A stretch of 64,000 bases of DNA from Podospora pseudocomata (GCF_035222375.1 NW_026946363.1:6634001-6698000); one strand, 5' to 3'; shown: positions 51,915 through 62,564, numbered from the stretch's first letter. Translations and numbers: made by a program. The notes: generated by a model from the letters alone, not told the origin.

Positions 51915-52949
51915 TTTGATAGAATTAGAAAATAAGGTGTATGTAAGTGGCGTAAAAGGCCGGGTATCTTTGCTGGTAAAAGGAGAAGGGAAAAAGAGCG
52001 ATGAGAACGACTGTGGTAAGACTGTTGCTGAGAATAACAGAAGAAATACTGATCAGTGACAAAGGCCCTTCTCCCACATCTTATACACCGTCAACATTGG
52101 TGACCCTGACCGTCCGATTAAGATGAACTGGGTGACCAACTTGCAGCCAAGACGCCCACATCCCGCATGTGGCTGGTCTGCAACTTGGCTTTCCTCCTTG
52201 CCTGCTCACACCCCGGGCAGCCACCACCAACAACATGCCACCGTCTGACTCGAAAAGTTGCGGTTATCCCGGAAACATTTCTCAGTTTCTGCGAGTGGTT
52301 CGTTTGCTGATTGGTCCTCGAATTGTGAACAGGGGAGAGTGGAGATGAACAGGGCTGCCACAACCTGCTTGGCAAGTATTTCTTCTTCTACCCCGGACAG
52401 GGCTGAGACGCTGGGACTTTGGAGCCAAGTCCAAAACACTCTAGCGGCTAGGTTCCAGCCGAACACCAGGTCGCTAAACCATTCATTAGCTTGGAGGCCT
52501 TCTCGAAGTTGATGATGATGAACGAGATTGAAGGATGGATAGGATGACGTGAAAAAAACTTTGACTATGGAGCACACCCTTCCCTTCAACTCCCCTGACC
52601 CCTATTTCGCCCTTGTTCGTGTAGTAACAATCGTTTCTCCTGCACTTCCCCGGTCGAACTGAACCAACACATCCCGCGCGCTATCTTTCAACCGCTTCTC
52701 TGTGTCCCTGACTTCTATGACCGATTGCTTCACCTCAACTTCGTAATCGACCACTTGAGAGCCACGCTTGATAGACACTGTTGGCTTAGAGCCTTTTGCT
52801 TTCCTTTGCAGGTCTTGCAGGCCTTTTGCAGCCTTTCCCTTTTATCCTTTTCACGGCTTTATTCGCCTTTCTTCACCGCCCTGGTTATGACAGCCACATG
52901 TATTTCTAGCGGTTCAGTCCCTCAGTTCGGTAGATTTATTCCATCACCT
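51915..52949. other. gene-poor spacer
   Basis: Promoter side of the PLAC8 gene and 3' side of the DUF3176-like relic. ORFs on both strands lack family motifs. No repeats noticed. Confidence 0.4.
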
Positions 52950-53364
52950 TCACTTTCCCACAGACACCTTGCTACTGCTCCCATCTTTCTCCCAACCCGG
53001 AATTCTATGCTTGAGCAATGCCAACGCGGAACTCTTGTACAGCGGTTCGTCTTTGGTCATCATAATCGTGAGAGCCAACAGCCAGGTAGCCATGAGTGTC
53101 TCGACCACAAAGAGAGTCAACCAGGGCCAATGAACTTGAATGTAGGCTTCGATGACGAAGACATCCCCGGGGATCAGGGTCAGGTTGGCATTTTCTCCGG
53201 GGCTCTTGGCTCGCATCTGCGTGGATATACTGGCAGCTATGTTGATAGTGAATGTCTGCAGATCGGTGTTGGCGAGGTAATCATCGAAAGGGACAAGAAT
53301 GTTCTCTCTAGTCGAGGGAAATATGTTACCGCTTTTGGACTTAGGTGGGGGGTGTGGTTAGTAG
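52950..53364 (-). pseudogene. DUF3176-like membrane protein, C-terminal fragment
   Basis: The minus strand reads, from a plausible AG acceptor near 53365, KSGNIFPSTRENILVPFDDY, then FTINIAASISTQMRAKSPGE, GDVFVIEAYIQVHWPWLTLF (the transmembrane block), LLALTIMMTKDEPLYKSSAL and ALLKHRIPGWEK. These are the last membrane helix and the (W)KSS(x)LALL motif at the C-terminus of fungal DUF3176-type integral membrane proteins. The rest of the gene should lie to the right on this strand, but beyond 53400 I see nothing resembling it. Only a final exon seems to survive; loss by rearrangement is likely. The plus-strand ORF across it is antisense. Confidence 0.65.
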
Positions 53365-53581
53365 CGTTAGTCTATGCCACCCTACTCCCCTTTTGATAGT
53401 TGATTTCAGCTTTGAAAGTCCTTGATTTCGGAGTGTCCAAATTAACTACGTTTCAAATCAGAAAACTCTAGAAATTAAAACAACGTTTCAATTATCATAT
53501 AAGACGACATACTGCTGTTTATAGGTACCTAGGTACTCTCCCCGTTTTTATAATTACCTCTAGGTTCTTAAAAGTCGGTGG

Positions 53582-53842
53582 TACAGCGATTCCGAGAACT
53601 ACGCAACTGAAGAGCGCCTGGCGAAGGACAGACGATATGATGACGCCATCGATCAAGCATTGATGGTTTCAATCTACAGAAGGAAAAATGCAGGACACCG
53701 GTGGCTGTGGCAGTCAGATCTTTATGACCTGGAGAAAGAAGCCGCTCACCTCAAAGAGAACAAGGGCGTCGAGCCTTGGTTTCCGTCATCACGAAAAGTG
53801 TTGAAGGAGTTGGTTGATGGGGCACAGGCTCATGGTCTTTGA
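53582..53842 (+). pseudogene. C-terminal fragment of the 55-59 kb small-protein family
   Basis: The frame reads YSDSENYATEERLAKDRRYD, then IYRRKNAGHRWLWQSDLYDL, EKEAAHLKENKGVEPWFPSS and RKVLKELVDG. Its end matches the end of the gene at 56464 (INKRKQAGHCWECKKDLEEL, FEPWYPESRKALKALEEG). No start codon or N-terminal part was found upstream, so it is the last part of a fourth family member. Confidence 0.6.
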
Positions 53843-53981
53843 GGTTAAAAGCTTTTCGCGCTCTGCATTATACTGTTGATTCGAGACGAATCACAAATTA
53901 TTTGCCCTATTTAGACTCCTTAACTACCTACACTTGGATGGCCCAAAGATCCCTAAACCTTCGGTACCGGCACCACGCAGA

Positions 53982-54955
53982 TCAGCGACGTTTCGCCATG
54001 ATCGCATCCCACCTAACCTTCTTCTCTCTCAACTCCTCCCTCGAGAAATGCGTCAACATGCTGTCAGGCAGCACGCGGTCCATTAACCCAAGCTGGAGAT
54101 CATGACCCCAGTACGGTCTCACCTCCCTCCACTTCCGTTTCACTGCCCCATCAATACCTCCCACAACATAGCCCCCAAACTTGTCAGCGGTAACGGCACC
54201 CTCTGCCATAACATTGGCCTGGCTCTGCACCTCGCCTAGCGTAACAGCGCGGCAGTCGATGTGGGCTGTGGCAGGACCATCCTCGAGCTCGCGCGACAGA
54301 CCCATGCTGAAGGCGTAGTTGAAGGCTTTGGTGGCGCTGTACATGACGATCCATGGCATTCCAACACGGCCAGCCGAAGAAACATTGAGAATTAACGACC
54401 GCTCGTGATTTTGTCTTGTCGATTTTGATGAAAGAAGCGGCAAGACGAAATTCGTCAGACGTGCCATGAACGGGCGTTCATGTCAACGAAACCATCCAAC
54501 TCGGCAGTGCTGAGGGTGCTGAGAGGTCGGATCGGCGGATCAGCCATGGGAAAACCGCCGACATTGTTGACGAGAATGGAGATATTAAGGTCCGAAATGG
54601 ACTCGACCGCTGCCGAGAGCTCCTCCGGGGTCGCGGTGCGGGCATTGACGACGAGGGTGCGCACAAGCGGGGAATTGAGACTTTTGGCGGCCGAGGCAAG
54701 TTCGTCTGGGAGGTGGCCGAGGAGGACAACACCGAAGCCTTGACGGACGATGGCGCGGGCGATGGCGAGACCGATGCCGGCGCTGGCTCCGGTGATGAGG
54801 GCGTAGCTGTCACCGCTGGCGCGCTTGTAGGCTGTGAGGGATTTGGAAGGGCGCCAGAAGTGGTAGAGGACGAATTGCGATGCCCAGTATAGAACCCGGA
54901 GCACGGCGGCTGCTCCGACGCCGGCGAGACAGGTGACGAGGGTTCCGGAGGCCAT
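53982..54955 (-). CDS. short-chain dehydrogenase/reductase with a one-base frame change
   Basis: Two overlapping frames give one SDR protein. The first (54955-54455) has an N-terminal hydrophobic segment (VTCLAGVGAAAVLRVLYWAS), the cofactor motif ALITGASAGIGLAIARAI and ILVNNVGGFPMADPPIRPL. The second (54467-53982) has MARLTNFVLPLL, LILNVSSAGRVGMPWIVMYS with the catalytic Ser, YSATKAFNYAF (the YxxxK motif) and a C-terminal tail with HDLQLGLMDRVLPDSML. This is the layout of membrane-anchored 17-beta-HSD12/very-long-chain 3-ketoacyl-CoA reductase-like SDRs, probably in the endoplasmic reticulum. The frames change near 54465, inside DMNAR..MARLT, where one nucleotide seems to be missing. A read error or a recent mutation are equally possible. 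Everything else is intact. Confidence 0.8.
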
Positions 54956-55521
54956 TTTACGGTTGTTGGGCTAAACTTGAGGTCGGCTAATGAGTGCATA
55001 GTGTTTGTGAGTTGGACATTGGGGTGGTAGTCTGGTGGGGCAGGTGCAAAATGACGAATAAGAAACAAGTCTCTACGGGCCACGGCAAGATCACAATAGG
55101 GGTTGTACCTTCATACATTAGGTCTCCAACCAGGGCATAGGTCCGGTCCTTGGAAGACAATCATCAGCACAGCCTGCTAGAACTTCTCACGAGTACGATC
55201 CAGAATGGTGCCACGTCTTGGTCCGAGGAAGACTCGCAGCTGAAACGCTCAAAGGAGCAAATTCTCTAGGACACGGCACTGATTTTGAAGCCCCATCTCA
55301 GTGACAGCAATGCATACCTCTTCAAATATAAGAGATCTACAATGTCCCACTGTGTACCTACGCTAACCCGATCAAGACAAGACTTGCAACGACGCGAGTC
55401 ATGTTTCTCTAATAGTGGCCGCCAAAGGTTTCCAACTCTCAACACCAATCTCAACTTCTGCCCGGGTAAACACCGTTAAACCAACTCATTGACACTCAAC
55501 ACTCACATCCTCTCCCGACAA
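54956..55521. other. spacer between divergent genes
   Basis: Lies between the SDR gene (minus) and the first intact member of the small-protein family (plus). No gene or repeat is evident. Confidence 0.4.
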
Positions 55522-56391
55522 ATGGATACATGTACACCGGGTGACTCCAAGATCGGGTACGCATGCCAGCTCACTCCCGAGGCCTACTTCGCCAAGCGTA
55601 GGTACATACCTTACCCTCCCCTATGCAAGTGACCTATATCGCCGTGTCCAGCATGACTAACTAACTCACAATTCAGCCCTCACATGATCCTTCAAACATC
55701 TAGTACGTTTGGGCAAAGGCCATGCAGCCACGGCAGCTAGCTGGGTCCGTCGTCACATCGACCGTGTGTACGATGATTACAGCTCCGCACATCTTGCCCG
55801 TGACGAGGACGGTGTGAAATTCAACCCCGCCATGCTCCAGTTCTTGCGACCAATCAGACGCATCATGAACATGGAAGATCCAGACGCTCCAAAGCAAGCT
55901 TATCTTGTCATGACTTGCCTTCAAAACCTATGGTATGATGAGATGGATCAGTGGTGTAATACCATGTGTGACAAACGACTAGAGGACGGTTTGGAGGATG
56001 AGGAAGAGCGCGAAAATGAACCTGACAGCCATTCATGCTACCCGAATGGTGGCAATGGGGGAGTGTTACCGCCTGGAGACAATCGAAAGTCAAATGGCAA
56101 GGATTTAATCGGGAAGTACGACCATCTTCTCGATAAGTTGGGTATGGAAGTTATCAGGAAGTGCGTAGAGGCAGGAGCTGATTGCAAGTGGTGGGAGAGG
56201 CTGTGGCGATTCATGAGCAGCAAGACTATGTCTCTCATTTTATTGGAATCACGGATTGGCTACCTGAGACAAGGAAAGAGTTGGATTTGCTTTCAGTTCT
56301 GGAGCGAAGGAAGAAGCAACTGACCTTGGTCGAGATGGGATTTGTCAAGCTGAAGCCGCGGAAGGAGGAAGAAAAGGGATGTGAAAATTAG
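55522..56391 (+). CDS. small-protein family member 1 (frame uncertain near the 3' end)
   Basis: Exon 1 (55522-55597, MDTCTPGDSKIGYACQLTPE) joins in phase to exon 2 from 55704 across a 106-bp GTAGGT...TCTAG intron. The protein has no named domain: AYFAKLRLGKGHAATAASWV, HIDRVYDDYSSAHLA, MLQFLRPIRRIMNMEDPDAP, QAYLVMTCLQNLWYDEMDQW, an acidic/Asn/Gly linker, then DLIGKYDHLLDKLGMEVIRK. Up to about 56185 the frame is clear. The last conserved part (QDYVSHFIGITDWLPETRKE) lies in another frame reaching 56391, so either a frame change exists near 56.2 kb or the annotated end at 56323 is the true one. It is a paralogue of the genes at 56464 and 58113. Role unknown; no signal peptide, no membrane helix. 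Confidence 0.6.
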
Positions 56392-56463
56392 GGGTAATTT
56401 CCAAATTTCAATGTTTGTAGAAGCTCTCAGACCAACCCAAAATCCTGGTAGTTCGCAGGACTT

Positions 56464-56994
56464 ATGTACCTAGTAAATAGAAATGGGAAGTCTGATATCC
56501 CGAGGTACTTCTTGCTTAAGGCGCCATTCAGGGGTCAGCTGGGGCCTCTCTCCCCAAAAACGCGACCCACAACGCGTCGCGTTTTAAAGCCTCTTCTTGG
56601 TTATGGGGTCAACAATGATGATCTCGCCAGCGATATGGCACGATTCATCGAGCCCATTCGGGAGATTTCCAAGATGGACCACGAAGACGCCCTTGCCGAG
56701 GCTTACGATTTGGTGTTTGAAGCCAAGCAATGGTGGTACACGGAGGAAGGCGAGAACGTTGACGGCTATACCTCTAACGACGAAAAGATTGACGCGCTTC
56801 TTTTGGAGATTATCAACAAAAGAAAGCAGGCTGGGCATTGCTGGGAATGCAAGAAGGACCTGGAAGAATTAGACACCGAGGCTAAACGCCGCGCAGATTA
56901 CGGTTTTGAGCCTTGGTATCCTGAATCACGCAAGGCGTTGAAGGCTCTGGAGGAAGGGGAGATGCTCGGTGACAAGCAGGGCGAGGTTGAATAA
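56464..56994 (+). CDS. small-protein family member 2, 176 aa
   Basis: An intronless frame of 176 residues, 70 bp after member 1. Blocks matching member 1 in order are PRYFLLKAPFRGQLGPLS, MARFIEPIREISKMDHEDAL, AEAYDLVFEAKQWWYTEEGE, IINKRKQAGHCWECKKDLEE, LDTEAKRRADYGFEPWYPES and RKALKALEEGE. The conserved end W(Y/F)PxSRK and the preceding acidic helix mark the family. The first residues (MYLVNRNGKSDI) are not family-like, so an upstream exon may supply the real start. Probably soluble, helical and cytosolic; function not known. Confidence 0.6.
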   Translation: MYLVNRNGKSDIPRYFLLKAPFRGQLGPLSPKTRPTTRRVLKPLLGYGVNNDDLASDMARFIEPIREISKMDHEDALAEAYDLVFEAKQWWYTEEGENVDGYTSNDEKIDALLLEIINKRKQAGHCWECKKDLEELDTEAKRRADYGFEPWYPESRKALKALEEGEMLGDKQGEVE

Positions 56995-57339
56995 ACTTAC
57001 CTACTTTGGCTCAGGAATGTAGGGACTTGCGTGGGGTAAATTGCGTACTTTGCCTGCATGCCAGAGAATTTCATGACAAGGCGTAGAAGGAACGGCCCGT
57101 TCCGAGACATGGTTTGAACCCTGTATGATATCCCCGTGATGATACCTGGTAGATCAAGCATTCTCTGTGGAATTATTCTGAGTCTTGCAGCTACAGTTAT
57201 GTTGCCGAACTTCCGCGGTAGGGAAAAGGCGTGTACTTAAGAAGACAAGCCCCCAATAATATGACCATGGTCTCCAAACAACATTAATCCTTGACTGTAC
57301 AAGATCCACGCCCGGCTTTACCAAACAGGATTTGTTAAG
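56995..57339. other. short spacer
   Basis: 3' flank of family member 2 and promoter of the small secreted ORF. No gene. Confidence 0.35.
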
Positions 57340-57594
57340 ATGAAGCTATCAACGGCTCTGACGTTTCTTCTCACCATCGGGTCACCCATTGCCCTTGCTG
57401 CTCCGGTTCTCACACCAGGGTCAATTGACCTAGGACCAGCATCTGAGCACAGTTACTCCATTGTTCTCCCAAGGTCTCCCGAGTCCCTACCGCTCCTACG
57501 GATTGCGAGGCCGGGTACCAACAATCCAAGGATTGTCAAGAATGTTCCGAGCTCTTTGTCTAGACCATCCATTATCCATGGTGCCAATGGCTGA
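57340..57594 (+). CDS. small predicted secreted protein, 84 aa
   Basis: The frame begins with a canonical signal peptide: MKLSTALTFLLTIGSPIALA with a likely cut after AAP (residue about 20-22). The mature part has about 62 residues, no Cys, is rich in Pro and Ser and contains two or three basic Arg residues. It ends at a stop at 57594. A neighbouring frame continues with HPKKRTGGFELAAKL, which may be read after an unnoticed intron. Candidates are a small secreted peptide or effector-like protein. Identification of the signal peptide is good; a role is not visible. Confidence 0.55.
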   Translation: MKLSTALTFLLTIGSPIALAAPVLTPGSIDLGPASEHSYSIVLPRSPESLPLLRIARPGTNNPRIVKNVPSSLSRPSIIHGANG

Positions 57595-58112
57595 CAAACA
57601 TCCCAAGAAACGCACTGGAGGCTTTGAACTTGCAGCTAAACTTGCTACGAGTGGTTATTTCTTTGATCAAGGTCATCTGCAAGCTCGATAACGTTGTACC
57701 TCTCTTGTAAAGGATGATGTGTTTTGGGGATGGTGAGGGCCGATTGAGAGGTGGATAAGAATGGCCATAAGAATACCCTTTCTTGCCGATGCACCACAGG
57801 TACCTACCTAGGTACCTAGTGAGAACAATTGACTACCTAATGGTATTCTAAAGAACTTAAAAAATCGTCTTCATTGTCATACTGCTCCTCTCGCTGCGGC
57901 TTTAATCCTGCTTTGTTCCATCCCGCTCTGAACACCGCTATCCTCACCCTTTGTTAACCTCTTCATTGTCAATGTCTAAAATGCGAGATACCTCCTGTCC
58001 TCTGCCCACATTTGTGCTTTACAAAGGTAGGTAACACTGCATCCCCATCTACTTGTTGCATTACAAAATTCAGAATCCCAAAGATTGTATTTTCTAAGTT
58101 TCCAGTTGAAAA
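57595..58112. other. spacer
   Basis: Contains a tandem CTACCTAGGTACCTAGTG palindromic stretch near 57800-57825, a motif common in these genomes. Otherwise featureless flanks. Confidence 0.4.
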
Positions 58113-58894
58113 ATGCCGCCCATCCGGAGGCCTAGGGGGAAATGGGAGCCCGATAGCCCCAAAGATGAGATCAAGCGCCAAAAGGTAGAACATGTACCTG
58201 GGCCCACGCGCCGTGCAACCTACGCCCAACTAGTCAACCGGCTGTGGAACGCCAGCGCACCGCGAGACAGCCTCGAGGTGGTCACCAGCGAACTCAACTT
58301 TGCCAGAGCACAGCTGGATCTCCTCATTCGCTATATTGGCGAAAAAATCATCCCGGTCAGTGTGTTATCTACCTAATCCCAGTCTCAAGAAAGAAGTTGA
58401 TGGGCTAACACCTGTGATTCAAAGGACAAATCCCCCCGTCCGTGAGGTATATCGTGTACTCCCGCCGTGGAATCGTACTCCAGCATCAGATACGCAGGGC
58501 GTACGCCAGGGTGATGAGGGACGACAGCGCCACCCACGATGATCTCGACAGGGCGCTAGAGGGGTTTATTGAGAAGACGTATGATTTTGGATACCTTGGC
58601 CACGGTGATGCGGAGCGGGAGACGGCCAGGATTGTCGAGATTGTGAGAGAGTGCTTGGTTACGGCACAGCTGGAGTGGACGGCGTATCATCCGAGGAACG
58701 ATAGGAGGTGGGATGCACTGCTCAGACATTTGATTGTGTCTAGCGGAGGGGCAGTGTTCCACCGCGCACAACTCCTTAAAGAGTTGGATGAGGAAGCTGA
58801 CAAAGTGGCATTGGCAACAGGCAATGTTAACAACTGGTTTTCTCTGTCACGTCAGGCTCTGTCGGTTGCGATGGACATTGAATATGATACCTAG
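58113..58894 (+). CDS. small-protein family member 3 (diverged), 238 aa
   Basis: Exon 1 (58113-58359) and exon 2 (58425-58894) join in phase across a 65-bp GTGTGT...AAAG intron to give 238 residues. The N-terminus MPPIRRPRGKWEPDSPKDEI is basic. The domain follows as TYAQLVNRLWNASAPRDSLE, LDLLIRYIGEK, IRRAYARVMRDDSATHDDLD, LEGFIEKTYDFGYLGHGDAE, RETARIVEIVRECLVTAQLE and a C-terminal HRAQLLKELDEEADKVALAT plus WFSLSRQALSVAM. The last block corresponds to the (W/F)xPxSRKxL end of members 1 and 2. The kinship is weaker than between those two. The donor GTGTGT is less usual, and a shorter exon 1 ending at the GTCAGT site would break the frame. Function unknown. Confidence 0.6.
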
Positions 58895-59107
58895 GTAGCT
58901 GGGATATACTATAGAGCGCACAGTGAGGTATTTAAATAGGAAGAGCACGTCTTTCTCGCCAGGAGCCCAGTTTCTACCTTCCCTGAGAGCAACCACACCA
59001 TCATCCAACCTTCCACTTCTTTACAAGATGGGATGTGAAAGTCGAGATAATAACCTCAATTGTAGATTTGCTAGAGAAGAATACTCGATGATGACTTTGA
59101 TACATGA
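58895..59107. other. short spacer
   Basis: 3' flanks of family member 3 (plus) and the minus-strand ORF at 59108. Nothing notable. Confidence 0.35.
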
Positions 59108-59746
59108 CTAAAATTGAGCCGCGATGAACTGGAGGATCTGACTAATCTCATCTCGATCTGTCGTGATGTGGTATGTGCGGCGATACTCACATGTCTTAAC
59201 CGTGGCCGTATTGTCGACGTACAGGTAGGACGCTTGAGTGCCATTGTACTCAAGGAAGAGACATTCAGGTCCTCGACCGCCCATCCCATAATTGCGTCCT
59301 TGATAACCCTTGGGCCGAGTCGCGATACAGCATTGTCGGACCTCGCTGGCAAGCTTGTCCCACTCGAAGTTGTTGCCCTTGCCTTCGAATGCGAGAATGA
59401 GTTTGATGTCGGCGACCCTTACCAAAGCAAGATCGAAGCGCCGCGGCGCCATTCGCTGCTCCGGCACCACGAGCCATGTAGGGCAGGGGAATCGTGACAC
59501 ATACCTCTGACTGAGTGGATAGGGTAGAGAGGTAGGTGGGTGAATGAACCACAGCGGACGGAAGTGAAGTCTCACGCAGGTATTGCAAACAAACAGGACG
59601 TTGATCCAATAATGGTAGAGGCTTGCTTTCCTACCTAGGTAGCAATTTGAAAACACATTTTCGTCCCCCATCTTATATCGACAAGCACGCATGCATTTTG
59701 TTGCCGCCGGGTGGGAGAATGGCGCTTTGGCTGGTCTGGAAATCAT
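59108..59746 (-). CDS. hypothetical protein with a possible nuclease-like core (C-terminal part convincing)
   Basis: Residues about 96-212 look protein-like: MAPRRFDLALVRVADIKLIL, AFEGKGNNFEWDKLASEVRQ, GPECLFLEYNGTQASYLYVD and ITTDRDEISQILQFIAAQF. The first 90 residues have mixed, non-protein-like composition, so the real start is probably near MAPRRF (about 59463) or in an upstream exon. The strand pair RFDLALV...ILAFEGKG has the D-(x)n-E-x-K order of PD-(D/E)XK nucleases, with the Lys in EGK; that is only a suggestion because the rest of the fold cannot be judged by eye. No family recognised with confidence. Confidence 0.45.
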   Translation of the reverse strand: MISRPAKAPFSHPAATKCMRACRYKMGDENVFSNCYLGRKASLYHYWINVLFVCNTCVRLHFRPLWFIHPPTSLPYPLSQRYVSRFPCPTWLVVPEQRMAPRRFDLALVRVADIKLILAFEGKGNNFEWDKLASEVRQCCIATRPKGYQGRNYGMGGRGPECLFLEYNGTQASYLYVDNTATVKTCEYRRTYHITTDRDEISQILQFIAAQF

Positions 59747-61271
59747 TGTCCCAAGCCCCTTGTAAATGCATCAAAAGATCTAGACCCAATATCCTCGGAC
59801 ATAATGCTCCTCGGATGTGAAACGGCTAATACAATTGCGGGATGGGCCGTGCCACCGGCCAGGCATCGGACCAACCACGTTCTGCCAAACGACAGTGGCT
59901 ATGCGCTATGTTCTCGAACGTCGGGTGATGGCTGTTGAATCTCTCTTTTGGGAGGCCTGGCTTGAAAGATAGAAGCTGAGTGTCTATTGATGCATGATGG
60001 CGACCGCAGAGCATCGGTGTCGATGTTCTCGAGCGTCAAGTGATAGCTGTTTTATCTCTCTTTTGGGAGGCCTGGCTTGGAGGACTGAAGCTGAAGGTTA
60101 CCTTACCTTATGCGATCACCCTGCCCACGAATTCATCGAGAGCGGAAATAACTGGTATCACCGTTGCTTACACGCCCAAATACTGCCTACACAAAAGTCA
60201 AGATTATCGGCGATAATAAGGCGTTTTGGGAATAGTAATATTTACAGTTTGTACGGTTTTGGATTGTGCATTGTAACGTGTTTAAAAGACGGCAGGTCTA
60301 AGTTGTGTGGTCTCCGTCTTGAGGCCGGGTGGCGAGGCAGGATGGCAACTGCATATCAGTATGCTCTCTGGGGTCGGGTGATAATTGTTTCTATTCGAGA
60401 CACACTTGCCGAACTTTCGTTCCTTGTGGGGCACGTGCAATGTACCTTTCGATAGCGCACCCGTACTTTTGTATACCTGTAGGAAACACCACCATTACTG
60501 TCCATTGCTACATCGTCGTTCCCCGTCGCCGTCACCGTCACCATCACCATCACCGTCATAGTTACCGTCAACTACCTACCCACGGCCCACCTCGCTGTCG
60601 TCAAAGTTAAAGCCACGACCGTAACGTACTGGTGAGGTGCGTGGTAAGCGAAACAAAGACTGTATTGCAATGAAATCTGAAAAAGGTACATTGCAAAATG
60701 TTACCTGTCTGCGGGGTTAGGGCTTTGTATACCAAGGAAAAAGCAGCCCCACAAGGTACGGATTAACAGAGTGCACAGTACGGCAAGTGTCTCTCTCCTC
60801 TTCCTCGTTTGGGGAGCCTGGCTTGCACAATATAAGCTGAGAGTTGAGTGATGCATGACTTGGGCTGCAGGCAGTACGTTCCAGTGTCGCTTGATAGCTG
60901 AGTCTGGCTTGGAGGACAGAAGCTGAAGGTTCAGTGGTGCATGATGGCGGCTGCAGAACATGGAAAGTTGCTGCCGTCAAATCCGTAACTGGAATAGATT
61001 GTTGGCATCGTAGGAGCTGATGTCTCTCCACAGGTAAGATGGTCGGCTGAATGACGATGTGGAGGCAATCCGGTTCGTTTAATGATGAAATCTCAAACAC
61101 AGGGTTCGCAGTGATCCTATCACCCGCCACAGACCCAGTCTCAGTTGTCTATAAAGAGCTCTGTTACCCAGCCAAACTTCAGACGTCCTTCAGATCTCCA
61201 GAAGACACATCTTCCTTTCCCCATACTCACTTTATTGAATCCATCCCATCAGCAAGACACACCTGCCCATC
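59747..61271. other. decayed repeat field, no gene
   Basis: About 1.5 kb without supported genes. Four imperfect copies of a block (GGGAGGCCTGGCTTG followed by GAAGCTGA and a GATGCATGATGGCG-like end) lie between 59930 and 60960. In addition, near 60520-60570 there is a GTCACCGTCACCATCACC microsatellite-like tract. The region looks like a mutated tandem or dispersed repeat. Confidence 0.5.
59938..60960 (+). repeat. four imperfect copies of a roughly 60-90 bp repeat
   Basis: Copies start near 59938 (TCTCTCTTTTGGGAGGCCTG), 60053 (same opening), 60800 (GGGGAGCCTGGCTTGCACAA) and 60900 (GTCTGGCTTGGAGGACAGAA). Each continues with an AGCTGA(A/G)GGTT-like block and, in three of them, TTGATGCATGATGGCGACC or a close variant followed by GCAGAGCAT. 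The spacing is irregular, so they are dispersed copies rather than one tidy tandem array. Confidence 0.6.
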
Positions 61272-61976
61272 ATGACGACTCGCTATACTGTCCAGGTCGA
61301 GGAGGCTGACTCCGACATCAAGACATTGCACGGCAATGCGTATCTGCTCCAGGTCGCCAAAGCTGTTGCAACTGGCGGCAAAGCCTCGGTCAATGTGGTC
61401 TACGCCTCCAAGCTCCTCGCTCCCCACATGAATGTTCAGTGGACCACGGTTTACGGCATCAACTGGGCCACCGAGATGCCGGCCCAAGGAGCGACCGTCA
61501 CCTACAGTGGCAAATGGAAGCAGTGCAACCTGGGCGATTCCTACACCCTGACCCAGGACGGTGTTTGGGCTGCCACACAGGAGAACCCCAATGCCAAGGA
61601 GAATGCCCTGAACATTGCCTCCAACGACTACGAAGTTCCGGTCCATGTCCTTGTCGGCGTGCAAGACCCCAGCACCAAGATGTGGACACCGGTGAGTTGT
61701 TCGCCTACATCCTTGTTCTATCCTTGCTAACTCATCACCGTGCAGATCTGGTTTGGCAACAACAAGCTCTTGAAGGGTTCCCACGGAGAATATGAGCCGA
61801 TTGAGACCGTCAACATCTGGTATCAGCAGGGCGACCAGACCGCCACCATGATTTCCAACCAGGCGACCTCAATCCAGTCTTACGATATGCCGGCTTCGCA
61901 CCCAGTTTACTTTTCGTATGACGCGGCCAAGGGCAAGTGGCGTACCCCTCAGGATGTCACCTTCAACTTCCCTTGA
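61272..61976 (+). CDS. conserved cytosolic beta-rich protein, two exons, 216 aa
   Basis: Exon 1 (61272-61691) and exon 2 (61746-61976) join in phase across a 54-bp GTGAGT...TGCAG intron to give 216 residues. The N-terminus MTTRYTVQVEEADSDIKTLH, middle MNVQWTTVYGINWATEMPAQ, EVPVHVLVGVQDPSTKMWTP|IWFGNNKLLKG over the junction, and end TATMISNQATSIQSYDMPAS, VYFSYDAAKGKWRTP resemble a fungal family of soluble beta-sandwich-like proteins that I remember without a domain name. No signal peptide and no Cys-rich core. They are often abundant in mycelium or fruiting bodies; a binding or lectin-like role is only a guess. The start is the ATG in a CATCATGACG context after a leader with CATCCCATCAGC. Confidence 0.7.
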
Positions 61977-62564
61977 GTACCTCGGTACCTTACCTGAGGT
62001 GCCTAGCATGGCGACCTCGAACAAGACGGAGCTGGGCGATGGACGATGGAAGATGGGGGGGACCGGTCAGGGGCACACGTATACAGTTCCCGGGAGAAAA
62101 GGAACAACCGACTACCCTGGATAGATGCCAGCACCAGTGGTAGTGACAATACAAGTCGTGTTGATCCGTGCTTCGTGGCGATGTTCCCTACCCCGCTGCT
62201 GAAAGATGTGGTTAAGGGGCTTGATTGAATACCTAAGTAGCTAGGTAAGTACTTGATACAGATGGATTGATGGTTGAATATATGCCCCGTGACCTCCTCA
62301 GACCCCTTAATGATCCTCAGACTTGGCTACTCATATGATGGGGCCATGATCCTGTTCTTCAGTACCCACATCATGACAAACATGCTCAACACAGACAGTC
62401 TGACGGCATAAATGTGCACACTTTTATAGCAGATTGCGCAAGAATAATACATGATTTATGTAAGCTAGGGGTATCGACTAGGTAGGTAGTTAAGCTTTCC
62501 ATCAATGGAATCAACATCTCCTGAACAACAAGGTATTAAGTATTACGTTTGCCGTATGCAACCT
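61977..62564. other. convergent intergenic spacer
   Basis: 3' flanks of the 61.3 kb gene (plus) and the membrane-protein gene (minus). AT-rich; CTAGGTAAGTACTTG-like motifs. No gene seen. Confidence 0.4.

Noticed and set aside
52725-53396. 223-residue plus-strand ORF
   Set aside because: The minus strand of the same region carries the conserved end of a DUF3176-like membrane protein, which is a better explanation.
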